In this document: piece after piece, positions 13,301 through 28,100 of the stretch | How positions within the stretch are numbered: the first letter of the stretch is position 1 | Layout: every line of letters starts with the position of its first letter | NCBI GenBank assembly: GCA_029962745.1 | Contig: CM057162.1 | Span: forward strand, 21,982,227 to 22,046,226 | DNA from: Echinometra lucunter | Lineage: Eukaryota; Echinodermata; Echinoidea; Camarodonta; Echinometridae | DNA: 64,000 bases | Direction of reading: 5' to 3' | Translations under genes and position numbers: made by a program | Notes under the pieces: model-generated | The model's input: only the letters and a program-made list of their open reading frames with translations | What the model was told of the DNA's origin: nothing | Database searches by the model: none

Positions 13301-16300
13301 TTTTATTAAAAGTACTATACTTCTTCAAGTTCGGCCCCTCAATTGTAAAATGGTTTAACGTATTCTATGAAAATGCTCAATCTTGTGTACTGATCAATGG
13401 ACGCCTGTCTCCAAGATTCCCGATAGAGCGGGGTTGTTGCCAAGGAGATCCTTTGTCTCCATATGTTTTCCTTTTATGCGCCAAAATACTCGGTCTTTTG
13501 TTTAGACAATCCAATTCGATTGTTGGTTTGAGCTTACCTAATATGAATAGACATCTTAAAATAATTCAGTATGCGGACGATACTCTTCTAACATTGAATG
13601 GATCAGTAAGTCAATTGAACTCCACATTAAACATTTTAGATGAATATAACACAATGTCGGGTTTGAAGGTTAATATCCATAAGACACACGCGATTTGGAT
13701 TGGAGGATATAAAAACAAGAAAGGTGGTGTTCTTTTAAATAAGAATCTAAATTGGGTATTCAGTGATTATTTCAGATATCTAGGTATAGACTTCTGTACG
13801 GATTTGCACAGAATGACATTTCAAAATTATCATGAAAAATTTATAGAGATTGAAAGTCAAATGACATCTTGGTTAAAACGACACTTAACTGTTCTTGGAA
13901 GAGTCACAGTTGTCAAATCACTGTTGGTATCCAAATCAAACTACCTTATTTTGTCTCTACCAAATCCAGATGAACAATTTTTGAAAGATATAAACGCGCA
14001 GTTTTACAGTTTCATTTGGGGGGGGGGGGAACCTGATAAAATAAGTAGAAATCAAATGTCGCAAAGTTACTCAGACGGAGGGGTCAGAATGATAGATACA
14101 AACATACACTGTCAATCACTGAAGATATCCTGGATGAAGAAATTGGTAATTGGTTCCACTGATAGTAATATCCTCTGTCTTTTACAATTTTTTTTTTGCC
14201 TGAACGACAAGACTTGAAATTATATATGGGAATACATATTTTCGAGAACTGGCAAATAAAACAAACAAAAAAATCCTTTTTGGAAAGAGATGTTCACGGC
14301 TTATAGTACACTCTTATCCATTCACTATGATAAGATACCATGCCAACCCTTATGGAATAATGATTACATTAAATTAGGTAATAGCGCAATCTATAACAAA
14401 ACACTGTGTAAAAAGGGGGTCCGCTTTGTCAATGATACATTAGATTTAAATGGCATTTTTCTCTCTCTGAAAGACCTCAAAGAAAACTACAATATTCAAA
14501 TAAATTGTCTTTTTTTATCGTGGATTATGTGATGCAATTCGAGAAGGATAAAAATGTACAACTTTTAACAGGGTGCAACAACCCCTTTTCCCAGATACAA
14601 TAGCACTTGTTATGTAACATATTAAGGGATGTGCACACATCTATGCAATTTTCTTGAAGAAAAGGAAAGTAGAATGCAGAAGCTTTCTTGAATGGAAATG
14701 TATTTTTGACCTGAATGACAAGAATTGGGAAGCATATTGTTCTATTGCTTTTAACTGTATGATAGACGTTGGCTTACGATGGTTCCAGTTTAAGGTATTG
14801 CAACGCATATCATATACAAATGATTTACTGTTTAAAATGAATTTAGTCCCAAGAAAAGAATGTACTTTTTGTAACGAACAGAGTGAAACAGTTATCCATC
14901 TTCTATGTGAATGTACGCATGTTAGACATATTTGGGATAGGTTGGAACACTGGGTTTACAATAGAACCGGAAATAGAATTATATTCTCACTACAAGATAA
15001 ACTATTTGGTTTAAGAGGTTCAAATAATAATGCATTAAACTGTATATTGATAGTAGTGCGACAGATGGTATATATTTGCAAAATGAAGAGACAACTGCCC
15101 GATTTTTATAATATTAAAGTATCGCTTGTAAATTATGTCAAAAACGAAAAGTACATTGTAGATTCGAATTGTAAAAAATAGGATTTATTTGCAAGAAAAT
15201 GGTTTCAGTTTAGAGAGTTGTTTACATGACGATGTATCTTTATTTCGTCTTCTTTATACAGTACCGGTTGGCTTTCTTAGTATTCGTGTTCGCGCTGCTC
15301 GGCCGGAGACAGTATGGGTTAGTATACCATTTCGTCTTTGTTGTTCTCCGGCTGAATGGTGCGGACAGGTGACCGGAGGTGTCGACTGGTGCTGTCTTTT
15401 TTTTTCTTTCTGTTTTTCAAATAAGTCGTAGTATTCAGACCTCAGTTGCTGTATACTCCAATATTCTAAAGATGAGAAATTGTATATATTTTTTGTTTTA
15501 CATTTTTTCATTAATTCTATTTCATATTTTGAAAGCATTTAAAACTCGACAGTTCAATGAAGAATACGTGTTTGAATAATGTATACTGTATTTACAATTT
15601 ATAAATGTGATGTACATGTACCTTGCAGAAAAAAAAGAAAGAAAAAGGCATTTAAACATATGAGATATCTAAATTATGTATTTGATTGTCTATATGCCAA
15701 AAAGGCGAAACTATTCTTCATCTATACGAGCGAGCGCAGCGAGCGAGGCAAATTATACACTCTTCTTCATGGTAGAAGTGTTATTTCGTCATCAAAAACA
15801 CACTCCTAAAAGATATCTAAATAACATTCAATCACCTATTTGCCAAATATGACTCTATTTGGGCACCTCGCTTGCCATCTGAAGCCACTCTGTTTCTACC
15901 AGGGCGAAGCGAGCGACCGACAAAATTTTCTATGAAATGTAGATTACAGTCCGGACTCGATGAAGGGCTGGGTAACGTGACAACTGGACGACCCCATCAT
16001 TAAGGTACACTATCATCGGTATACAGAGAGCGCGCCAATTGCGTAATATCAAAATTTGCCGAGGATGATGAAGGACCAAGCAAGAATACCGACAAACTAC
16101 AGCCGGGACAACCCTTTCTGACCCAAAATTAACTGTTGCATTAAACAGAGTCATGACGTGGATAAAGAAAAACGTCTCGTCCTAAACACTGAAAAAACTT
16201 GTATCATGATAATAGGCTCCCGTGCTAATCTCAGGAGAATTGAATCTTTCACCGTTTCATTCAATGGAACTTTGATAAAGAGAGTTCAATTCACCAAATG

Positions 16301-19063
16301 CCTAGGAGTTCTAATAGATGAAGAATTGAAATGGTCTAAACAAATCGAAAACGTATGTAAACTTACTCAGAAAAACATTGGCGTAATAAAGAGAGCTAAG
16401 AGTTTTTTGCCCAAACATTCCTTGAATCTACTTTATAACAGTCTAGTGCTACCAAGATTTGATTACTGCTCTGTTGTATGGTCGAATAGATTTCAATCCC
16501 ATACAACTAAGCTGCAAAAAATTCAAAAGAGGGCCGCAAGAATAATATTGAACAAAACGTATGACACGCCGTCGGCTGATTTGTTCAAAAGTCTGAAATG
16601 GCTGAGTATAGACAAACGGTTTGAGTTAAGTCGCGTTATGATGATATATAAATGCTTTCATAACTTAGCACCTTCTTACCTTCAGGTAGGCTTAATCAAG
16701 CCTAATGTTGTACATGAGCATCATACAAGGCAAATAGATAGTGGATGCTTACGTGTACCAAGATTTCACACTGATTGTTATAAGTGTAGCCCAATTGTAT
16801 CTTCTATATTTGAATGGAATAAGCTGGACAATTCGATAAGAAAAGCTCCCTCCATTAATTCATTTAAGAGATTGTTTAAACAAAGTTGTAACTTGTAAAT
16901 AGCTACGAGGTACGTGCTTACTCTGAAATATTAAAATGATTTATGCACATTGGGGCTAATCAATATTTCCCTCTTTGGTTCTGCAACTGAACTAAGTTAC
17001 TGATTATGTTTATTCTACAAACGAAGTATTAGTTTGTGCCCCATCTATTATTTCTTTGTATATCTATCTGACATTGTTATGGAATTTTATTCTGAACTAT
17101 TCTTGTATATATACGTTATGCATTTTGGTGTAAATATTTTCATTCAGGGCCCCATGGAAGACCACTAATTATTGGTGAATGGGCTACCCTGACAAAATAT
17201 TAGAAATAAATAAATAAATAAAAATAAACATGGTCCATCATCCCCCCCCCCCCCCCGACTCAACGTCTGCACCGTACCCGCAAGCACAACGTCGGAACCT
17301 CTCTTTCTTTCTCCGAGACTTTTCTTCTCTTTACCTTGTCATCACTGTTTTTCTCATCAATTTTCTTCCTTGTTTTCCTCTTTTCATTTTCCCCTCTCTT
17401 GTCTCTCCTTTCTTTTTCTTCCTTCTCTTTTTCTTTTCTTTTTTTTCCCCCTTTTCTTCTCTCTTTTTCCTTTTTTCTTTCTTTTTTCTTTCCCCTTCTG
17501 ATTTTTCTCTCCCCCTTTTCATTTTTTCCGACGGCAGCGCAGATTTACCGACGATACCCTGAGCAGTTGGGGGGGGGGGGGGGGTGTCACACCCCTACAC
17601 CCTCCCCGCTATCGACGGCTCTGGCCCTTACGACAATGCGATCCATCATGAATAATTGGGAATGATACCTCTCCCCAGTTTTACATTATGGGGGTAAGTC
17701 ACTGTAACCAGAGGCGTCGATCCTGGGGGGGCAGGGGGGGGGGGGCAGTTGCCCCCCCCCCCCCCAAGAAAATTTCGGGGGGGCAAAGATATCATTTTGC
17801 CCCTCCAATAATTTCCCAACCAAAAAAAAAAAAGAAAAAAGGAAAAAGAAAAAAGAAAGAGAAAAGAAAGGAAAAGGAAGAAAGGAAATGAAATGAAAGC
17901 GTAAAACAAGAAAAAAAGAAAGAAAATGGGAAACTGGGAAGCGCTCGCTCGCTTCGCTCGCTCGCAATTAAGTATCTTAACCAATGCCGATGATAATTAC
18001 TATTCTTATGAAAGGAAATCGGTTTGCATCTTGTGTTTCTATCTAATGTTATACTATTCTTCTACTCATAGGAAGTAATATAACCAAACAAGATATCACT
18101 CCTAGAAATCGAGCGGCCAGTTGACCTAAAAATAGATAAACTTTCAGGAGACAACGGCCTGGATAAAAAGAGAAAAAAAAACCCGCAAAACAAAAACATA
18201 TTTTCCGTTAACTCGCTCGCTACTCTCGCTGGTAAAAGCTAGATACAAGATTATTTCGGGCAGCAAGTAGCTTATTTTAGCAGCGAGATTCCAAAATATC
18301 ATTATATTTGGGCAGCAAGCTTGTTGACAAAGATTTTGGGACGAATCCATATAATTTTGCTCGCTATGGTAGAAACAGAATGGATTCGGACTGCAAGCGA
18401 GGTAGCTAAAACAGTGTCATATTCGGCACACAGGTGATCAAATGTATTATCTAGATATCATACAGGCATGACAGGTTTATAGTGTATTCTGATGATAATG
18501 ATGATAATAATATTCCGTTCTTGTATAGCGCATATCACATTTTTATCACATTATTATGATGACGAAATAACACTTCTATCATATAGAAAGGGCTATATTT
18601 TTCCTCGCTCGCTGCGCTCGCTCGTTTCATATTAATGGTTTTGAAAAGCAAACGAATTCGGTAAGATGAGATCGAATAGATAATGTTCATGTTTCATTGG
18701 CTCACAGCGTATAATTTGCCGAAGGGTTTACTACATCTACCATGAAAAACAGTGTGTGCTTCCTCGCTCGCTTCGCTCGCTCGTAATATTAAAAAACAGA
18801 GTGGTTTGGGGAGCAGCAGCAATGGACCAACGTGACAAAGTAGAGTTCATATTTGGCAGCGAGGTAACCATATACATATATATTAGGTATCATTTATGCC
18901 TCTATGATAACTAAACCCTTCTCTCATAATATGAAATTTGTTATTTTTTGCTCGCTCGCTTCGCTCGCTCACAAAATTGATCAAAAAAAAAAGCAGGATG
19001 GTTCACATAGCAAGTTGCCTAATTTCCCCAATTTGAATGCTTCACGTTGATGTAGGCATATGT

Positions 19064-19108
<45 letters not shown>

Positions 19109-22100
19109 ACAAATAGTAGCCATGGGTTCATCTCCGCTTGGTCGTCTTGCCCCCCCAATCCGAAAAATGGATCGACGCCTCTGACTGTAACTAGGATTTT
19201 TACTGGGTTCGACTTTGGAAATAGTGGATCATTTTGAGGAAGTGACAATTTCGAGCGCAAATTTTGGTTTATAATAACCTAAAGGCAGAGCAATTTCGCC
19301 TCTCATTTATTCTTGAACTCCTTCTTAAACTGATGATAACCTAATTAACCTCCCCCTAGTACATGCGAGCGCGAAGCGCGAGCGGAAAAATCACCATAAA
19401 ATTAATTATACTTCTTTGCAATTCTTTGTTATAACTCGCAAAATAAAAGCATGCTAGCGTGAAGCGCAAGCGGAAATTTTGTCATAGCCCTACCTGTTTT
19501 TGATTTGTTCAAGCGAACATCCCCCCCCCATTCACGGGCCTGGTAATCAAGAGTTTCATGAGTTAAAGTTACATGTATGTCTTTATTTATGGGGGGCTTT
19601 TCTCTCTCTCTTTTTTTCTTTCTTCTTTTCTTTTTTTCTTCTCTCTCTCTCCCTCTTTCTGCTCCGCCAATAGGGTGGAGCGCGGCCGCTTTGGCCCCCC
19701 CCCCCTGGATCCGCCTATGTACATAGGCCTGTGCTCTTCGTAATTTTGTTCTTAAGTGCACTTTTCACGGGCATGCGAACGTTTTGCGACGGATGCGAAT
19801 ATCGAAAAACTTGGGCGGAGGTTCGGAAGCGTTGTCAGTTATTGTTCGAGGGATGCGGGAACCGTTCGCAAAAATTTTAAACTTTTTTGAAATTCCGCCG
19901 AACTAAAAACGAACAATTGGCGACGCTTCCGAACCCCCACGCATGTTCGACGAACTTTTGGAGCATAGAATGCGAATGTTAGACTTTGCCAGTTTTTCGA
20001 CATTCGCATCCTTCGCAAAACGTTCGCACCCTTGAAAAGTGCACTTAAGAACAAAATTACGAAGAATACAGGCCTAAGACTGATTAATATGAATAGAATG
20101 TACTTAACGTAATGAATTTGAAAGCGAAGGTGAAAACCGCACGTAGCAAATGACTGTGACTAGTTTTCTTTTAATAAGCGGGGTGATGCTTATTGGCTGA
20201 TATACAACCGTTGCCAAGTTTCTGTAGAAATTTCAGTAATAACTTACTTACATTCTAACTAGTAGTAGTCGCTCTATGATGTAAATTCATGTTTGCAATA
20301 ACTTACTATCAGACCAATACCAGGACCGTTCATCGTTATCATCATCATATCCACCAATCCACCAAGCAGTGTTTTCTGACACTCCCCTGTATTCTTTCAG
20401 ATACAAGGCATGGTCTGCCAACAAGTCATTAGTACTCTCATCAAATATTTCAGCAAGAAATCCTCCCCTCCTCTCACACTCCAGGGCCCCTTCACTCCAG
20501 TCCAGGGATATCACCAGGAATTGGAAACAGTTGCCCATGTAGTCCAACACCACGTCAGACTGGTTTAGTCCAGCACTCTGGCATGACTGATCTAGAAATG
20601 AATACATTTTTAAAGTAACGCGTTTACATCTGAATGATCTATTTCCCATAGGCTTAAAAAATTCACCAGGTTTCAGTAGACGATGGGTAAAGTTGTTATC
20701 TTTATGATTTAAACAGTTAAAGAACAGAATGCTATTCTATAATGTCTGATCTGTACAAAAATCTACAATTTCGGCAAGTTGGTAGTGAGTGATAGCATAA
20801 AAATGGTAATAGCTCTAATGGTAGAATAATATTAGCACTAGCAAATAGTATTATTAGTAACACTGGAATTAGTAGCAGAAGTGATAATAATAATAATAAT
20901 GTAGGTTTTCCCGTCCAATTTCGCACTTAGTGCATTCAAAAGTAAAGATAGGTCATTCACTATCGCACATAGTGCATGAGAAAGTATAAATAGGTCATTC
21001 AATTTCGCGGATAGGGCAGCCAAAATCACCAGTCGGCATTCAAATTCGCAATAGCGCAGCCAAAATGGCCATTTGGCATTCATAATCGCTTTAGGGCAAC
21101 CAAATTCCCCAATCGGCATACGAATTCTTACATAGTGCAACCAAGTTCGTCCCTGAAACCCCATCGAGCTAAGTTAAAGCATTCAATTTCGCCATAGGGC
21201 ATCCAATTATACAGTTTTTCCATCCAATTTAGCACATGTATTTTTTTTCTATTTGATTTTTAAAGCTTTCTCATGTTTATATCTTCTTCGACCTAAAGAG
21301 CTTACTTTGTCTATATTAAGTCGCCGAATAAAAATCATATTTATTGGATGGCCCAAAGGCAAATGAATTAACAGAGGGAAAATTTCCTTACATTTCCCTC
21401 TGTTAATTAATATGCCTTTTTTATCTTTGAACATTTTCTTCCATAATGTATATTTTCTTGTGGTCATTCGCACCATCTCTTCAAATATATGCATTGACTA
21501 GAGACATAAATCATAGCATGTATACAATATCATGATTTTCTTTCATAATGTATATTTTCTTGTGGTCATTTGCACCATCTCTTCAATTATAGGCATTGAC
21601 CAGAGACATAAATCATAGCATGTATACAATATCATGATTTTCTTTCATAATGTATATTTTCTTGTGGTCATTTGCACCATCTCTTCAATTATATGCACTG
21701 ACCAGAGACATAAATCAAAGCATGTATACAATATCATGATTTTCTTCTTTCATATTGTATATACTACAAGTCATGTAAATACAGTGCTAAACTGAATCCA
21801 CTAGTTATGAACAAGTATACCCTATGGCGAAATTGAATGCTCTATCTTCAGTCACGTGTCCTTCCGTGCTAACTTGAATGCACTATGGCGAATCTGAATG
21901 TTTTTACATTTTTTATTGCTCTATGGCGACTTTGAATGCCCATTATGAATTTGTGGCCCCCCTTTGGCGATTTTGAATGACTAGTTTGAATTTTTGGTTA
22001 CCCTATAGCCAAACTGAATGAAGTATTTATGCTCTTGCATGCACTAAGTGCGAAATTGGAAAGGAAAACCTATAATAATGATAATGATTGATAAGAGAAA

Positions 22101-25100
22101 TAATGTGATTGATATAGCCCCTTTTTCAGAGGATACCAAAAGCTGTTCCTTAATCAATGAACAAATTAAATTTAGGAAAAAATTGGAAAGGTGTGTTTTA
22201 TGATGTTAAGAAATCAAGTGACGTGCTATTTCTTAGAAGTACAGGGAGTGTATTTCCAAAGGCATGGTCGATGGATTGAAAGGATTTGAAGACGGTTTAT
22301 TATAATATTTGGGAATGAGAAGGGAAGGAGCGGCTGTGAATCGAATGAATATGATCCGCTGACTAAGAAGCTCTGAAAGCAAGGCTGGAGTCATATCTAG
22401 CTTATTCCCTTTGTATCACCACCGATGCCGCCAGGAGAAAATATGTCAGGCATGTGCTTAACTGGATCTTCCTTGCAGATACGTAAGACAGAATATTCCT
22501 GTCTTGCTGCAAACTTACGGGCCATTTTCAAATGGAAATGTGCTTTTGTAATCATGGTAATGATAATTACTTTTCGCTACCACTCGTCTGATAAAACGAG
22601 CAGTAGGCTATACAGTGCTTAGACCTTTACAGGAGGCAAGCAAACGTTTCTGAAAGGGCATATCTGGGCACTAATCTGACATATAACATAATAAATAAAT
22701 GTACTTTAACAAATTCACTTTTTATTTTCGTTTGCAGGATATAATCGGAAAAGTATCGTAATTCTGTCTATCGTAATTCTGTATGTTTAAATGTTTTTTT
22801 TTTTTTTTTTTGTTATGTGATTGTATGCCCTGTACTATGTTGCAAAAATATGTATCCTGGGATTGTATGTTACCCCTTTTATTCTAACTATTGAAATAAA
22901 AGGATTGAAAAAAATGCAAAATTTTACTTATTTCACAAAGTGCCACTGCTACACGCACGGCGGAACGGGGGGCTGTTCGCGTGCTCAGCCCCAGGCCCTC
23001 CCCCCACTTTCAAAAACGCTCCGCGGCTCCTAAGCTATCATACATTGTAGGCAAATTTCTTGACACAATTAGGCTTATGTATTCATATTTTATCATCTGT
23101 TCGATTTTCTCTTTGTTGATTCGAATAAAAAAGTGCAATATAAACAATATTTTATTCGTGACAAAAATTACTACACAAGCTTTCCTATGATCATGATGTT
23201 GGCGGCATCGAACCTCGGACATCAAAGCAACAGCACACCTAAAGGTTTTAGTGTGCAACCTTAGAAAGGGACAGCTGCTTGAAATAATTTGTTGTCACTT
23301 GGGATTCCAGCTAGCTCTTAAATCTCGTTGCCCTATCAATGCCCTGACCACCCCCCCCAAAAAAAAAAAAAAAAAAAAAAAAACTTACTATACTGGCAGA
23401 GCAAGCTGTCTTTGTCGTTTGGTGATCTCGGATTCCATGAAAATTTGCCGGAGCCAGACTGATATGACAGTTGGATGCAATCTCCTGAATTTGCATTCGG
23501 AAAAGCGTCTTGCCAAAAGAAGCGTTCGATGAATTTTTCACCTGATAAGGACAATTTACAAAAGGTTTGATACATTTATCCGAAAGAGAAGAAAAAAAAA
23601 CCCACCTCTTCTCCGTTCTATATTCATTGCACTAGTTTTAAAAATTGTCCATTATGCAATTCTGCTCTTTTATTCAATAACACAGATGATTATTGTTGCT
23701 CATTTTTCTTTTCATTTTTTTTTTTTTTGCTATCCCACTGAATTGTTTATCCATATTTCTTGTTTATCAACGTCAGTCTGCTTTTCCTTGTTATTACGGA
23801 ATTTCCTAAAAAGATACCTGCCTACAGGACGTTTGTATGAGTCATCTTTTAGCTACAATAACTTCCTACGTTTAACATGTTGAAACTGTCTGAAAAATAA
23901 ATCAAGCAGAGAAACGTTATTTACTGCGGCTCCATATCCAGTCTAGGCCTTCCATTGCACCGGTCCAAACGTCGTTGTTGATTTGCTCGTTAATGAAATC
24001 AACGAGAAATGCTTGCGTTTCAGCATCTTTCACCGTGGCGAGTAACTCGCCATTGCTATCGCAGAGACCCAACGCCCCACTCCAATCGCGCCGGTTTCTA
24101 ATATTACCACGTCGCCGGTAGCAAGTGAGATCTGAGTATCGTCTGATCTGATCGCCTATATCGCAATTCTCTTTGAAATATAATGACAACAGTAATAAAA
24201 TCACAGCATCACAGAATGTTAGGGATGTCTATAATGTCTTGCTCATTTTAGGAAATCATCGTCGATTCATAACAATACACATCCAACATTTAAATCCAGT
24301 AGAAAAGTTTTGTAATAACTGACCAGTGGCGCCGGAACGTCCTGATCAGACAAAAGTTGGAGGGGCAAGCCATTGTGTGTTGACAATGGCTTCCCCCTCA
24401 AATCCTTTGTGTGATCAGAACGTTCCGGCGCCTATATTTAAACTGACCTAATTCCATTTAGATCACTCCTGTAAATAAAACTATCAGAAATATAGTACAT
24501 GTAGCGATTTTACATTTCTTTCATCGTAGAGTTATTCATCGATACCAATAACGCCACTGAAATATTGAAAGAAACTTTTTAAAATACTACTTACGTTTTG
24601 TTTGACCTCCTCCCTAAATGAGATATGCGAGTTTAAATGATAAAGGTTAACTAGAATGCACTTGATTTGCTCAATTTTATGGAATGCACATTTAAATAAA
24701 TCACAAACTGCTGCAATGATCAAGTTCTTCAAAGGGACGTCACTTTCCAGGATTTCGGAACGAAATTGGTTCTCACTTTGACACACCGGTGGATCGTTCT
24801 CCCATGTACCATCCTGTAGACATCTATTAGAGCCTTCTTCAATCAGAGTGTACTCATCACTGCTGCATGTGTATGTAATCGTCTGATTAACAACGGGAGC
24901 TTCAGCCAATGGAGGATCTAGCGTGGAATAGGCAGCTATTGGTGGTGATGAGCACTTAATAACTGCATTATCAGGGAAAACAAAATATCATGCATCAGTA
25001 ATAAGCGTCATCTATTGCCGTGCATATAGTGTTAGATTGGCGACTGTGCCATCTAAACATCGAATTTGGCTACGAACACTTGCTCTGAATTTATAACTGA

Positions 25101-28100
25101 GTTCTGTCCATTCTTTAATATCATTCAGCCGAGTGGATCGCTGTCTAGACGCCTCTTTCCCGTTTGCCGTCTACTATTCCTTCAAGTAACAACTTCTCTT
25201 ATCCCCCTCTTTTCATCACATGGCCAGAATATCCAATCTTTCTCTTTTGAACTGCCTTCATCAATTCCTTGGTGTGTCCTGTTCAGGACTCTTTCTTGCT
25301 AACTTTCATCACCCAGCTGATTCATTTCAATCAGTATATAAGGCAAAAATAGAATGTTAAAACGGGTAAATGTACTTGACTCTCAGTGGAATGGTCAGTG
25401 GCGGATCCAGAGGGTGGCGCGGGGTGCGCACCACTCCTCATTTTTTTTCATAGCGCCGACGGTGTCTCTGGAATGCTTAACTGAAAATGGCGCCACTGCA
25501 CATGAAATCGGCTTCTTCTCATATCATGGCGCCGCTGCCTTACTGATAAACGTGCACCGTTCGCCTTCCGCGTCCCCACTATTTTCAAACTCTGGATCCA
25601 CCAGTGAAAGGTCGAGGGTACGGGTTCGAATCTCTGCCGGGCGGTTATGCAGGGGCGTAACAGGTACCTGTTATCTGGGGGCAGAGCCCAAAATTTCCCG
25701 GTAACTAGTCTATGTCTAGAATCTGTGGCGTAGCTAGGACTGCATTTCAGGAGGACGGTAGTGCTCCATCGGCGTAAATCCAATTTGAGGAGTGGGGGAT
25801 GAGCGAGCGAAGCGAGAGAGCAGAAAACAACCACTATTCCGGTTTTGAATCGCATTTTCGAATAAAATTTCTAAAATATCACGTTAGAGCGAAGCGAGCG
25901 AGCCAAAAATAACCACTTTTCTCGATTTTGATCGCAATTTTGGATGGAAATCCTAAGATTTTGATGAGCGAGCGAAGCGAGCGTGCCAAAATAACCACTT
26001 TTTTGTTTTCAATAGCAATTTAAAATAGAAATTCTAAAATATGGTGGTTTATGATAGATATTCAGAATTTTTACTAACTGATTAATTGAAATACATTGTC
26101 TTCCTGCATGGGGGGAAATTTGTACACATCATCCCCCTTCTCCCCCAAGTGGGGGTGATAGATCCCCCCCCCCCGGAATTTACGCCAATGTAGTGCTCTC
26201 TAGCGGGATGGGTGCAGAGAGGGGGATTTTTCCCCCTCCCGCGCAAAGCGCTGAATCTCCGACGTTTCTTTGAATTGTTAGTTGTCGGTAATTAAGTCTA
26301 TCTTCTGCGGTGTAACTAGGATTTTATTTTCGGAGGACGGTAGTGCTCCCTCGGGGGGAGGGTGTAGGGGGGGGGGGTATCCTCCTCCCGCGCAGAGCGC
26401 GGAAGCTCCGACGTTTTTTCGCTTTCAGTTCCCGCTCTTCTTACGTAATCTGCCTGTTATCGGGGATGGGGGGGGGGGGGAGGGGGGAGGGGACGTACGC
26501 ATATCCAAAAATTTCCCGGTAATTAAGTTTAGAATCAGAGGTGTAGGTAGGACTTCATTTTAGGAGGACTATAGTGCAAAGCGCGCTCCCTAGGCATGCT
26601 AGGGGGATGGTGCAGGGATGGTGATTTTCCCCTGCGCGAGAAGCGCGGAAGCTCTGACGTTTCTTTAAATTGTTCGTTGTCTGTTCCCGGCCTCTTACAT
26701 TCTCTGCCTGTTATCGGGGGTGGGGGGGGGGGGGGGGGGGAGAGCCGAAAATTTCCCGGTAACTAATACCACTTTCACACCAAACAAATATAACGGAATA
26801 AAAGCGTTTTTTGAAAAAAACGGTTTGGTATGAACACTCGGCAAAGCGTCATATTTGCAAACGGAATCAAATATTCCGCAATCTACGTGTGAGGTCTATC
26901 ACTAGGTTTTGAGGTGTTTTGAAAACGGAATATTCCAAATATGACGCTTTATTTTTTGGTATGTACAGAAAAAAGGAAATAAAGCGGAATGAAATGTCAA
27001 AGGTCAACCAGGTTCCCACCAAAAACCTGGAAAATGCGGGAAACGAGTGAAAGCGCGGGTATCTTCGATCGCAGCGCTAGCGAGCTACATGGATCGGCCT
27101 GGCAGTGCAGCGTACGTTCGACGCTACTTGCTGCATGGACGCGAATCATGTATGAAGAAACAAACGCGTTAGCATTCGTACATGAGTTTAAAAATTAAAC
27201 TATACATACAAATAATAAAAAAAAATTATTAAGTAAATTTAAACAAATTGCAATAAGTTAAGTAATAATTATACATTTTATTCTGAATAACTGATTTCTT
27301 TTGTTACATATATCAAATAAAACAAATAAATTATACAGCTAGAGATAGCAAAATGCATGGTGGGTAATGACGTATTTCCGCACTCTCTCACACCGTATAA
27401 TACTGTTTTCACACTGCCGAAATGGAATATCCATGCCGTTATATTTCATGACGCTTCACTTTCAAAACGCTTCCAAAACGCTTCTGGTTTCTGTTCACAC
27501 TGAACCAATGAAGTCCGTTTTGAGCGAAAGCGTAATATTACGGTGTGAGAGAGTGCGGAAATACGTCATTACCCACCATGCATTTTGCTATCTCTAGCTG
27601 TATAATTTTTTTGTTTTATTTGATATATGTAACAAAACAAATCAGTTATTCAGAATAAAATGTATAATTATTACTTAACTTATTGCAATATGTTTAAATT
27701 GACTGAATAATTATTTTTTGTATTTGTATGTATAGTTTAATTTTTAAACTCATGTACGAATGCTAACACGTTTGTTTCTTCATACATGATTCGCGTCCAT
27801 GCAGCTAGTAGCGGCGAACTTACGCTGCACTGCCATGCCGATCCATGCAGCTCGCTAGCGCTGCGATCGAAGATACCCGCGCTTTCACTCGTTTCCCGCA
27901 TTTTCCAGGTTTTTGGTGGGAACCTGGATGACCTTTGACATTTCATTCCGCTTTATTTACTTTTTTCTGTACATACCAAAAAATAAAGCGTCATATCTGG
28001 AATATTCCGTTTTCAAAACACCTCAAAACCTAGTGATAGACCTCACACGTAGATTGCGGAATATTTGATTCCGTTTTCAAATATGACGCTTTGCCGAGTG

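Noticed and set aside
17230..17984. Phe/Ser-rich and Lys/Glu-rich frames of about 100 residues
   Set aside because: Polypyrimidine/polypurine tracts give these in any frame.
25354..25855. 116- and 135-residue frames on opposite strands
   Set aside because: They lie in degenerate GGCGGATCCAG-family repeats and show no domain.
26989..27946. 69-codon MKCQRS frame conserved in two element copies
   Set aside because: Conservation follows from the inverted duplication; the third copy has a stop codon and no domain is recognisable.
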